21,289 nucleotides of DNA from the NCBI GenBank assembly GCA_003660555.1, contig QMUK01000009.1, positions 1 to 21,289 of the forward strand. The letters are read 5' to 3'. Made by a program: the position numbers and the translations under genes. Origin of the DNA: Thermococci archaeon (lineage in GTDB: Archaea; Hadarchaeota; B88-G9). The notes beneath the pieces are model-generated. The model made no database searches. It was not told where the DNA came from and saw nothing but the letters and a program-made list of their open reading frames with translations. The stretch's first letter is position 1. Each line of letters starts with the position of its first letter. Positions 7,984 through 15,291 of the stretch are shown one piece after another.

Positions 7984-8406
7984 TTACTTGAGCTCGGCTA
8001 TGGAGACGACTATCGATGGACAGACTCTCTTGACACCAGGGAGCTCAGCTAATCTCTTGTGAATCTCTTCTAGTTGATCTACGTCTTTACATATCATCTC
8101 AACTAGAATGTCATGATCTCCTGATGTCAGGTATGCCGCTTTCACCTCTTCTATTTCCTTCAGAGTATTCAGGACCTCTAGGAGATTTTCTGGATTCACA
8201 TCCAAGCCGGTAAATGCATTCATTCTGTTTATCTTCCTCCAATCTACTATGGCTCTATATCCCAAGATTATCCCTTTATCCTCCATTTGTTTTATTCTTT
8301 TCCTAACTGCGGCCTCAGTTATTCCCAACTCCTTCGCAATTTCAGTTTTCGGTGTCTTAGCGTTGTTGAGAAGCTTTTCTATTATGTACTCGTCCTTCTC
8401 ATTCAT
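7984..8406 (-). CDS. Lrp/AsnC-family transcriptional regulator
   Basis: The 140-aa protein has the standard two-part Lrp/AsnC layout: an N-terminal helix-turn-helix (about 5-50, with KTEIAKELGITEAAVRKRIK and the DKGIILGYRAIVDW linker) and a C-terminal RAM ligand-binding domain (about 65-140) containing AYLTSGDHDILVEMIC. Such proteins form dimers to octamers and respond to amino acids or related metabolites, acting as repressors or activators. The ATG at 8406 lies about 27 nt downstream of an AT-rich box, so it is probably leaderless. It is a single-gene unit; the stop lies 6 nt from the stop of the convergent methyltransferase gene. Which effector it senses cannot be read from the sequence. 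Confidence 0.92.
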   Translation of the reverse strand: MNEKDEYIIEKLLNNAKTPKTEIAKELGITEAAVRKRIKQMEDKGIILGYRAIVDWRKINRMNAFTGLDVNPENLLEVLNTLKEIEEVKAAYLTSGDHDILVEMICKDVDQLEEIHKRLAELPGVKRVCPSIVVSIAELK

Positions 8407-8428
8407 GTTTTCGGATCAGAGCTAGGAA

Positions 8429-8437
8429 GTATTTAAT
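8429..8437 (-). promoter_or_regulatory. TATA box of the Lrp/AsnC gene
   Basis: ATTAAATAC on the minus strand is centred about 27 nt upstream of the ATG at 8406, which matches leaderless archaeal transcription. The rest of the gap up to the feoB stop (8595) shows no gene and no clear terminator. Confidence 0.55.
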
Positions 8438-8594
8438 CGTTGTCCAAACCTAAATAACATGCGATTGGGCTAAATTGAAAGTGTTTCTTGGTATCTGGCT
8501 GTAAATTCAACAGAAGATGAGTTTAAAGGAGGTTCATAGATACGAAGTTGTATTCCTCTAAACTGAAGTTGTTCTGGCCAACAGGAACGAGAAT

Positions 8595-10586
8595 TCAATT
8601 GATTGGTTCATTGAAGAAAGACCCTACCTGATAAACCAGTACTGACAGGATCCAACCTAGCAATAGGCTATAGGAAATAGCTAAAGCAGTCCATCTCCAA
8701 CTGTTCGTCTCTCTCCTTATCACGGCCACGGTGGCCACACACGGTATATATATCAGAGACATTATCATGAAGGAGTAAGCTGAGAGAGGAGTGAACTCCC
8801 TGGAAATGGCCTCTCTTAGTCCTTCTCTACCATATAGTGTACCGAGGGTGCCTACAACTACCTCTTTGGCCAAAATACCAAACAACAATGAGACTGCTGC
8901 TTGCCAAAATCCAAATCCGGCTGGTTCTAGCAAGGGAGATATGCTCTTACCTATTTTCCCTATTAGGCTATCCTCACTCGCGTATTCCACTCCAAATGGT
9001 ATGTTGCCCAATATCCATACCAGTACCGAAACAGAGAAGATTATCATTCCCGCTTTTCTGAGAAATAGCTCTGTTCTTATCCAAGTTTGAATTAACACTC
9101 CTCTTAGGTTCGGCATCCTATAGGGAGGGAGTTCCATGACCAGAGGAGCCACTTCTCCCTTGAAGAAGAGAGTATCAAGTAACTTCGCGACCACTACTGC
9201 TAGAACGATACCCAACATGTACAGGGAGAACAAAACTACTCCTTCCTTCCCCGGAAAGAAGACAGAGGAGAACAAGACGTATATGGGCAACCTAGCGGAG
9301 CAAGACATGAGTGGTATAACCATAATGGTGAGTATCCTGTCTTTCTCTGATTCGAGAGTTCTAGTAGCCATTATTGCTGGAACGTTGCAGCCGAAACCGA
9401 GTATCATCGGTATGGAGCTTTTTCCGTGGAGTCCCATGGTGTGCATTATCTTGTCCATGACGAAAGCCGCTCTGGCCATGTATCCTGAATCCTCTAAGAT
9501 GGTGATTACCAGAAATAAAAGCGCTATGTTTGGCAGGAAAACTAAAACAGCTCTAAGACCTGGTATTACACCCTCCGCCAATAGAGAGTGTATTGGACCT
9601 TCTCCCGGAATTCTTCCTGAAAGCGTAATGAAGGCCTCGTCTATCAGTTCTGAAATTGGACCTCCGAGTTTAAAGACTATTTCGAATGTGAAAAACATTA
9701 CCAGAGTGAATATCGGTATTCCTAGGATTCTATTCGTGACTATGCTGTCTATCTTGTCTGAAAGAGCTAATCTGTCCTCTGTTCCCTTTCTCTCAGTGAC
9801 TCTCCTGACTAATCCCTTTATGTATCCGAATCTCCTCTCCACTATTATTGTCTCTGGATCGAATCCGAATTTCCTAGTTATTCTATCTCTAGATGCTTTT
9901 ATTTCCTCTATTATCTCAGCTCCATTTTCTAAACCTTTTATCATGTTTAGTACGTCTTGATCTTCTTCTAAAGCTCTAATGACGACCCATCTTGGGTATT
10001 CTCTTCCAACTAGATTCCATAGTCTCTCTATCTCATCCTCCAGTCTTCCATAGTCTATTTTAAGTCCTTTATCTCCTCTTCTCTTTTCAAAAGCCTCTAT
10101 TATCTTCTTCTTTAGATCTTCTATTCCCTCTCCAGTATTAGCAGCGGTTTCGACAACTGGTATCCCTAATATTCTGGAAAGCTCAGTTGAATTTATCTTA
10201 AGGAATTTTCTAGCTTCATCTATCATGTTTAAATCTAAAACTAAGTTAAATCCCATTTCGAGTAACTGGATTGGCAGATATAGATTTCTGTCCAAGTTAG
10301 TAGAATCAACTACGACTACTATCACATCGGGATTCTCTTCAGTTAGAAAAGTCTTAGCTATCCGCTCATCTATACTATATGCAGAACTCAGACCATATAT
10401 TCCTGGTAAATCCGTTACTATTACTTTATATCCCATGTAAGAGAAGTATCCCTCTTTCTTCTCCACGGTAACACCTGGCCAATTTCCGGTATGTTGTTTA
10501 GAGCCCGTTAGTCTATTGAATACAGAGGTCTTTCCGGAATTCGGATGCCCAGCTAAAGCTACTCTTATGAATCCCTTTTCTTCCAC
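8595..10586 (-). CDS. feoB: Ferrous iron transport protein B
   Basis: The 663-aa FeoB is a polytopic membrane protein that takes up Fe2+. The N-terminal G domain has G1 GHPNSGKT (13-20), the G2 region around NWPGVTVEKKEG, G3 DLPG (59-62) and G4 NMID (120-123), followed by the helical GDI-type spacer to about 270. The membrane part contains the two Gate regions with conserved GFGCNVPAIMATRTL and SCSARLPIYVLFS, and IPCVATVAVIRRET near the end. Length is slightly shorter than bacterial FeoB (about 750), as usual for archaea. The start is GTG at 10586, which shares one base with the TAG stop of feoA (TAGTG), and AGGAGGAG lies about 6 nt upstream inside feoA. It is the last gene of the DtxR-FeoA-FeoB operon, so uptake is expected to be controlled by iron. 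Confidence 0.97.
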   Translation of the reverse strand: MEEKGFIRVALAGHPNSGKTSVFNRLTGSKQHTGNWPGVTVEKKEGYFSYMGYKVIVTDLPGIYGLSSAYSIDERIAKTFLTEENPDVIVVVVDSTNLDRNLYLPIQLLEMGFNLVLDLNMIDEARKFLKINSTELSRILGIPVVETAANTGEGIEDLKKKIIEAFEKRRGDKGLKIDYGRLEDEIERLWNLVGREYPRWVVIRALEEDQDVLNMIKGLENGAEIIEEIKASRDRITRKFGFDPETIIVERRFGYIKGLVRRVTERKGTEDRLALSDKIDSIVTNRILGIPIFTLVMFFTFEIVFKLGGPISELIDEAFITLSGRIPGEGPIHSLLAEGVIPGLRAVLVFLPNIALLFLVITILEDSGYMARAAFVMDKIMHTMGLHGKSSIPMILGFGCNVPAIMATRTLESEKDRILTIMVIPLMSCSARLPIYVLFSSVFFPGKEGVVLFSLYMLGIVLAVVVAKLLDTLFFKGEVAPLVMELPPYRMPNLRGVLIQTWIRTELFLRKAGMIIFSVSVLVWILGNIPFGVEYASEDSLIGKIGKSISPLLEPAGFGFWQAAVSLLFGILAKEVVVGTLGTLYGREGLREAISREFTPLSAYSFMIMSLIYIPCVATVAVIRRETNSWRWTALAISYSLLLGWILSVLVYQVGSFFNEPIN

Positions 10587-10831
10587 TAGATTCTCCTCCT
10601 AGTTCTGACTAGGATCTTAGATGCTATTCCATATCCTAGAGCTATCCTGACTCCGTCCACAGAGACTATTATGGGATTAGGCGATAACAATTCCACTTCC
10701 TTTCCTGGCGTTAGGCCCATCTCTTCTAGTCTGGCTCTAGCACAGAAACCACCCACTATTCTTGAAATTATTCCTTTTTCTCCTGGACCAAGGAAGAGGA
10801 GAGGTACTTCTACTGATCTACCCATATGCAA
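10586..10831 (-). CDS. feoA: Ferrous iron transport protein A
   Basis: The 81-aa FeoA is a small SH3-like cytoplasmic protein that assists FeoB. It carries the family pattern LGPGEKGIISRIVGGFCARA, then RLEEMGLTPGKEVELLSPNP, and the closing DGVRIALGYGIASKILV. The frame opens with TTG at 10831; an ATG two codons later (10825) is equally possible because a GGAGGAGG stretch lies upstream of both. The first codons overlap the end of the DtxR-type gene by about 22 nt, and the TAG stop shares a base with the feoB GTG, so all three genes are translationally linked. Confidence 0.93.
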   Translation of the reverse strand: MHMGRSVEVPLLFLGPGEKGIISRIVGGFCARARLEEMGLTPGKEVELLSPNPIIVSVDGVRIALGYGIASKILVRTRRRI

Positions 10832-11412
10832 TCTGCCTCCTCCTTCCTCAGGGACAGAAGAGTTCCCCCTGCTTTCACCTCGATGGGATCTCCTAGAGGA
10901 GCTACTCTCTCTACCCTGATTTTAACTCCAGGAGTTATACCCATTCCAAGCAGTTTCTTCTTTATTATCGGATGTCCTACTATTCTCAAGACTTTACCTT
11001 CTTCTCCTGGTCCCAAATCACTTAATCTCCTATTATCTTTTCTCATAGCCTCGACAACCAACTCCTTTATTTTCTCTAGTGTCTCTGCGCTTAGGTGATG
11101 CTCCATAGAGCAAGCGTCTCTCTCTGCTACCTCTTCGTTTACCCCAAGTATTTCCCTGAGGAAAACGTGAAGTAATTTGTTTCTCTCGTATAGAGCTCTG
11201 GCTAACTCTGCACCTCTGGGAGTTAGTTCCACGTATCCATAGTGCTCGTGTTTCACCAGTCCCTTTTCTGATAAAGTCCTGAGTGCAGAAGTAACTGTTG
11301 ATCTACTTACTCCTAGGGCTTCGGATATCTCCTTGACCCTAGTTACTCTCCCTCCCAGTGTGAGGAGAAATATTGCTTTGAGATAGTCCTCTAGCCTGTG
11401 TGTGACTGGCAT
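10810..11412 (-). CDS. DtxR/IdeR-family metal-dependent regulator with C-terminal FeoA domain
   Basis: The 200-aa protein is a DtxR-type iron or manganese sensor. The N-terminal winged helix (about 5-65) includes VTRVKEISEALGVSRSTVTS. The dimerisation and metal domain carries Cys101, Glu104 and His105 in DACSMEHHLS, at the positions of DtxR Cys102, Glu105 and His106, plus His82 and Asp9 as likely extra ligands; the Cys ligand favours iron over manganese. The C-terminal part (about 129-198, DLGPGEEGKVLRIVGH to the end) is an SH3-like FeoA domain, similar in pattern to the FeoA encoded next. Its place as the first gene of the feo operon suggests autoregulation and repression of iron uptake when Fe2+ is plentiful. 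ATG 11412 is the start. Confidence 0.93.
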   Translation of the reverse strand: MPVTHRLEDYLKAIFLLTLGGRVTRVKEISEALGVSRSTVTSALRTLSEKGLVKHEHYGYVELTPRGAELARALYERNKLLHVFLREILGVNEEVAERDACSMEHHLSAETLEKIKELVVEAMRKDNRRLSDLGPGEEGKVLRIVGHPIIKKKLLGMGITPGVKIRVERVAPLGDPIEVKAGGTLLSLRKEEADCIWVDQ

Positions 11413-11440
11413 TCTATTGACCCAACTTTATTCGGTGTGG

Positions 11441-14400
11441 TTAACTATAACTTTTATAAGGATTCTTCCTCACGGGCTCGATCTGCTCTAGAGCTAGCTT
11501 CAACTTGTAGGTAAGCTCAGAAACTTCTGAAACATATGAAATTGCCTTCTTAGACAAGTATTTGGTGAAATATCTCCACTTACCAATGCCTACCTCACTT
11601 ATCTTTGATTTAGATCTCTCAAATTCTCTCGTTACGTCTATTAGGCTATATCCTTCCTTCTCCCACCCTATTCCAGCTATTACCTCTTCGAATGGTGCTG
11701 GAGATATTCCCAATTCAGATAACTTTTCCCTTAGATCCAAAACTCTGTTCAATCCCTTTAATCCTGAAATCATGAGCTCTAGACTCAACAGATTGAATTG
11801 CCTTAGTGTTTTAGATAATTCCTCGTAATCGTAGACTACTAGCTGGAAACCCTTGTTGACTAGTTCTTGTATCTTTCTAGATATGCCCTCCCAGTTCTCT
11901 GGCTCCTCCAATTCTACGTAAACCTCGGAAGAGAATTTCTCTTCGCCATCGAAAATAGATAGATAAACTATTCCGGAGTAATCGGTCAACTTGAGGCCAA
12001 GTGCTCCAATGGAGAATAACTTCTGCGCTCTGGATGGTTTAGGTATTTCCAATTCTCTCCCCATGAATTTAAGTCTTATCCTCTCTCGAAGAGTCAAATA
12101 GTCTATTACCCTGTAGGAATACTTTTTAGCTAATTCTAGATTCATTCCGCTCGAAACTAATGAGTAATGAGCTTCCTCATCCAATTGCTTCAACAAGACT
12201 TCCGAGACTTCGTCCATTTCGAATTCCCTTACTTCTTCCCTAAGAGAAGACCAATCTAACTTTTCGAGAATGCCTGCGCTTTGGGGCTCATGAAGACCCA
12301 TTAGTTTCCTTTCTCCCACTTGATGTACTTCGTAAACTATAGTTTCGAACGAAATTCCTCTTTTTAACCTTAGAATTAAGAAGAGTAGAGCTAATCCTAC
12401 CCTAATCCACTCCAAGTCCTCCCTTGGATCCAGCTCCAGCACCACACCGTAAGTGTAGTCCTCGTATTTCCCTCCAGTTGGAGCTATTACCTCTATGCTC
12501 TTGCTATCCCTCAGGAAAAGGGTCTTCCCGTTTACTCTAACTGGTCTGTAGTTCTTCCCGTAGAGCTTCCAGTAAACTCTGTTCGGTATTTTGGTGTACT
12601 TTCCGAAGCCGTTCTTAGGAGGAGTGACTACGCATATTACCTCAGAGTGCAATCTGCCAGAGAAATAGTCTCCTATTGGATCCGGATACTCTCCCCATTT
12701 GAATTTGGATTTCTCGTACTCCTCTAAGGCATATGAAAAGTGATCTACACTCCAAATCCCCTTTATTGGGACTACATTCACTCCGGTAATAGTTCTGCCC
12801 TTTCTCCTTAGGTCCTGGACTATTCCATCTGAGGAGTAGTCGAAACAACCTATTTGGAATCTCTCCACTAGGTCACAGTGGCCTATGTCCTGTATCGGGT
12901 TTCCAGAGAAATACCTCTTTATTCCATAGGGAGGGGCAAACTCATAGAAGTTCAAATACTTCCAAGTTCTCTCGCCAAGAGGAGTTAGTTCTCCTCTTCG
13001 AATCAATCCTAAGTCAATTAGGAAGTTTATTTCCTCCTTATTTAGCTTTCTCCTCGTGAGGAATTTGTACATGGACTCGAAGAGAAGGGAGTACTTATTC
13101 TCTGGATTTACTATAGCGTGTTCTAGAGGTACTTCGGTCCATTTCTCGAATGTCTTTATTCCTCTCATCACCAAGTCTCTGTCCCATCTTCCGAATGGGA
13201 ATACAACAGTCTCAGTGTACTTTATTCCAACTCTTCTTCCTTTTCTTCCCTCTCTTTGTTTGAACTCTCTTACAGTCTCTGGTAATCCTATGTGGACTAT
13301 TCTCAGTACCTGTCCTATGTCTATTCCTTGAGCTAGGGTCCTAGGACTAACCAATACTCTTAATTCTCCTTTCTTCGCCTCTTCTTCGGCCTTCTTTCTC
13401 TCTTCTCTAGAAATTAGATGATGATGCGCCTTTATTCTTCCATTCAGGGACTGATCTTCTACTATAGTTCTCTTAACTATTTCCTCTGCTTTCCTTATGC
13501 TCTTGGTGAAGACCAGAGTGAGTCCCTCTTCCTCCTCGGAGAGACAATACTCTTTTATTAGCTCTACAGGATCAGCTACGGGATTGGGTATTTCTAGGCC
13601 GAGATACTTAGCTGTTTCCAAGACTTTCAAGTAGTTTTCTTTGAATTTATCGAAATCTTCTAGTGCTTCCATGACGTCTTCTCCTATTTCATCCCTTCCA
13701 AGAAATTGCTCCCTTTTTTCCCTTATTTCCTCCCATATTTGTCTTAGATTTTTTCCTATTATTAGGTAAACCCTGTTCTCTGGTCTGAATGGTTTTCCTC
13801 TTATTACAATAGTGTTCTTTCCGTTTATTTCTGTTATAGTCCTCTTTAGGTCTTCTGGATTTCCCAAAGTAGCTGTTAAAATTGCTATCTGGAAGTCTGA
13901 AAGTTCCTCCATTATCCTAGACATTGAAAGCAGTAAGGAAATCTCCCTAGGAGAATAGAAATCGAATTCGTCTATTACTAGTAAATCTAGGTCCTGGATG
14001 AACAATTGTAGGTTGGATCTACCAGAAACCATTTTCTTTATTTCGTGCATGAGGAACGCTGGATTAGTTACTAGTAAGTCCAGCTCCGATACGTATTTCC
14101 TTAACCCGGACTTAAACCTCGATATGAGCTCTCTGTTCCTAGAGGCATCTAGATAATCCGATTTCATCCCTATTGCATTCGAATACTCAGAGAGTCTCTC
14201 TATCTGGTCGTTCGCTAAAGCTAGAGTTGGATAAATCGCTAATGTCTTTTTCCTCTCTAAAGCAGTGTAGAGGAACCAAGCCTCTGTTTTACCACTTCCT
14301 GATCCGGATATCAGGACTACGTTGCTTCCTCTCCTGAGTCCCTCCAGGGTTTTCAACTGATGGGAATAAAGCCTAGCTTCTGAGATGTTTCTTCCTCTCT

Positions 14401-14536
14401 CAGAATTCGCTATTTCTGGTATTAGGTCAGAAAATCTCTTTTCAGACAAATCAGGAATTACCGGATCCTGAATGAACTCATGGAAATCGTAACCAAGTTT
14501 CCTAAGTAGCGATGACGTATTAAGCAATTTCATCAC
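11441..14536 (-). CDS. Large SF2 DEAD/DEAH-type helicase with long C-terminal region
   Basis: The 1031-aa protein has the motifs of superfamily 2 helicases: a Q-like region LYSHQLKTLE (56-65), Walker A SGSGSGKTEAW (77-87), motif II DEFD (189-192), motif III TAT (221-223), motif V near SPRTLAQGIDIG (398-409) and motif VI QREGRKGR (427-434), in an Lhr/Hrq1-like arrangement. Motif II ends in Asp rather than His or Asp-His, a less usual form. The remaining 580 residues have no motif I recognise; residues about 845-965 (DYSGIVYLSIFDGEEKF, QLVVYDYEE, RVLDLREKL) faintly resemble RNase H-like exonuclease domains such as YprB, but the usual first DXE is absent. The start is GTG 14536, overlapping the deacetylase stop by four bases (GTGA), so it is coupled to that operon. 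Substrate DNA or RNA is unknown. Confidence 0.85.
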   Translation of the reverse strand: MMKLLNTSSLLRKLGYDFHEFIQDPVIPDLSEKRFSDLIPEIANSERGRNISEARLYSHQLKTLEGLRRGSNVVLISGSGSGKTEAWFLYTALERKKTLAIYPTLALANDQIERLSEYSNAIGMKSDYLDASRNRELISRFKSGLRKYVSELDLLVTNPAFLMHEIKKMVSGRSNLQLFIQDLDLLVIDEFDFYSPREISLLLSMSRIMEELSDFQIAILTATLGNPEDLKRTITEINGKNTIVIRGKPFRPENRVYLIIGKNLRQIWEEIREKREQFLGRDEIGEDVMEALEDFDKFKENYLKVLETAKYLGLEIPNPVADPVELIKEYCLSEEEEGLTLVFTKSIRKAEEIVKRTIVEDQSLNGRIKAHHHLISREERKKAEEEAKKGELRVLVSPRTLAQGIDIGQVLRIVHIGLPETVREFKQREGRKGRRVGIKYTETVVFPFGRWDRDLVMRGIKTFEKWTEVPLEHAIVNPENKYSLLFESMYKFLTRRKLNKEEINFLIDLGLIRRGELTPLGERTWKYLNFYEFAPPYGIKRYFSGNPIQDIGHCDLVERFQIGCFDYSSDGIVQDLRRKGRTITGVNVVPIKGIWSVDHFSYALEEYEKSKFKWGEYPDPIGDYFSGRLHSEVICVVTPPKNGFGKYTKIPNRVYWKLYGKNYRPVRVNGKTLFLRDSKSIEVIAPTGGKYEDYTYGVVLELDPREDLEWIRVGLALLFLILRLKRGISFETIVYEVHQVGERKLMGLHEPQSAGILEKLDWSSLREEVREFEMDEVSEVLLKQLDEEAHYSLVSSGMNLELAKKYSYRVIDYLTLRERIRLKFMGRELEIPKPSRAQKLFSIGALGLKLTDYSGIVYLSIFDGEEKFSSEVYVELEEPENWEGISRKIQELVNKGFQLVVYDYEELSKTLRQFNLLSLELMISGLKGLNRVLDLREKLSELGISPAPFEEVIAGIGWEKEGYSLIDVTREFERSKSKISEVGIGKWRYFTKYLSKKAISYVSEVSELTYKLKLALEQIEPVRKNPYKSYS
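11451..11460 (-). promoter_or_regulatory. TATA box of the DtxR-feoA-feoB operon, inside the helicase gene end
   Basis: CTTATAAAAG on the minus strand is the strongest TATA-like element upstream of the ATG at 11412. It gives an expected start near 11429 and a leader of about 17 nt. The box lies within the last codons of the helicase gene, whose TAA is at 11443-11441. GTTATAGTTAAC just downstream (11451-11440) would be a suitable place for an operator, but no clear DtxR-type palindrome is visible. Confidence 0.5.
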
Positions 14537-15291
14537 CTTAAGCTATTCAACAGTTCCTTATATGTCCCGAAATCTGTTTTCACCATTGTTAAAAGAGATT
14601 CTAGTAGTCTTATCCCCCTTATTCCTTCCCAATCAGCGTGTATGTATATAGAGGCATATTCAGATGCTTCTATATGCTCTTTTATTCTACTGAGAGACAT
14701 GGGGCCTCCCATTAGTATTTCCTCTTCTATCGTCCTAGGATATGTTACTGGAAAATTCCATATTCCGTTTAGCCATTCGGGAGATTTTCCCATTAAGCTA
14801 ACGTACTCGAAGCCCATCTCTTGGAGTATAGAGAGTGTCTCTCGATTGAACTTGAAGGCTGGGGGAGCAAAGCCTGTAGGCTTTCTTCCAAAGCACTTCT
14901 CGTATGTTGTAGACATAAACTCCAGTTCTCTCTTTTGATCTATTTCTTTTAGTTTGAGATTCCAGTCTGCATGATTCCAAGCATGGGGTTCTACCTCATG
15001 TCCTCTCTTCTCTATTTCCCTCAATAGGTTGAAATTCGCTATCCCAATCCCTTTTGGAAGCAGAAGCATTCTCAACTTCTGCCACCACGAGTGTCTTCCA
15101 AAGCTTCTCTTACTCTTAGAAGATTTCTTCAACTTGCTTATATATTTCAAATAAAATGGTTCTCTTCCCATGTTAACGAAGAAGGTGGCTCTTACTCCGT
15201 ATTCTCCGAAGAGATCCAATAGATTCCTCACTCCTAGCCTGAGACCATAATATCCATCTACATCAACCCTCAGGTATAGGACGTCAGCCAA
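14533..15291 (-). CDS. Polysaccharide deacetylase/ArnD-like deformylase
   Basis: This 252-aa enzyme has the NodB-homology TIM-barrel with a metal site. The start reads ADVLYLRVDVDGYYGLRLGV, with Asp10 and Asp12 as base and ligand, and GHEVEPHAWNHADW provides His104 and His108 (HX3H). YGVRATFFVNMGRE, GRKPTGFAPPAFKF and YASIYIHADWEG complete the active-site walls. LRVDVD, GVRATFF, GHEV-x-x-HAW-x-H and the Trp after it resemble ArnD, which removes a formyl group from 4-amino-arabinose attached to a lipid carrier; general polysaccharide deacetylases are an alternative. It acts on a sugar, probably at the envelope. TTG 15291 is the start, with AGGAGG about 8 nt upstream inside the ATP-grasp gene; the two genes overlap by 8 nt, and its own stop overlaps the helicase start. 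Confidence 0.85.
   Translation of the reverse strand: MADVLYLRVDVDGYYGLRLGVRNLLDLFGEYGVRATFFVNMGREPFYLKYISKLKKSSKSKRSFGRHSWWQKLRMLLLPKGIGIANFNLLREIEKRGHEVEPHAWNHADWNLKLKEIDQKRELEFMSTTYEKCFGRKPTGFAPPAFKFNRETLSILQEMGFEYVSLMGKSPEWLNGIWNFPVTYPRTIEEEILMGGPMSLSRIKEHIEASEYASIYIHADWEGIRGIRLLESLLTMVKTDFGTYKELLNSLR

Noticed and set aside
9136-9960. 274-aa frame on the plus strand
   Set aside because: It is fully antisense to feoB, which has all family motifs; no promoter or ribosome site, and composition mirrors the opposite strand.
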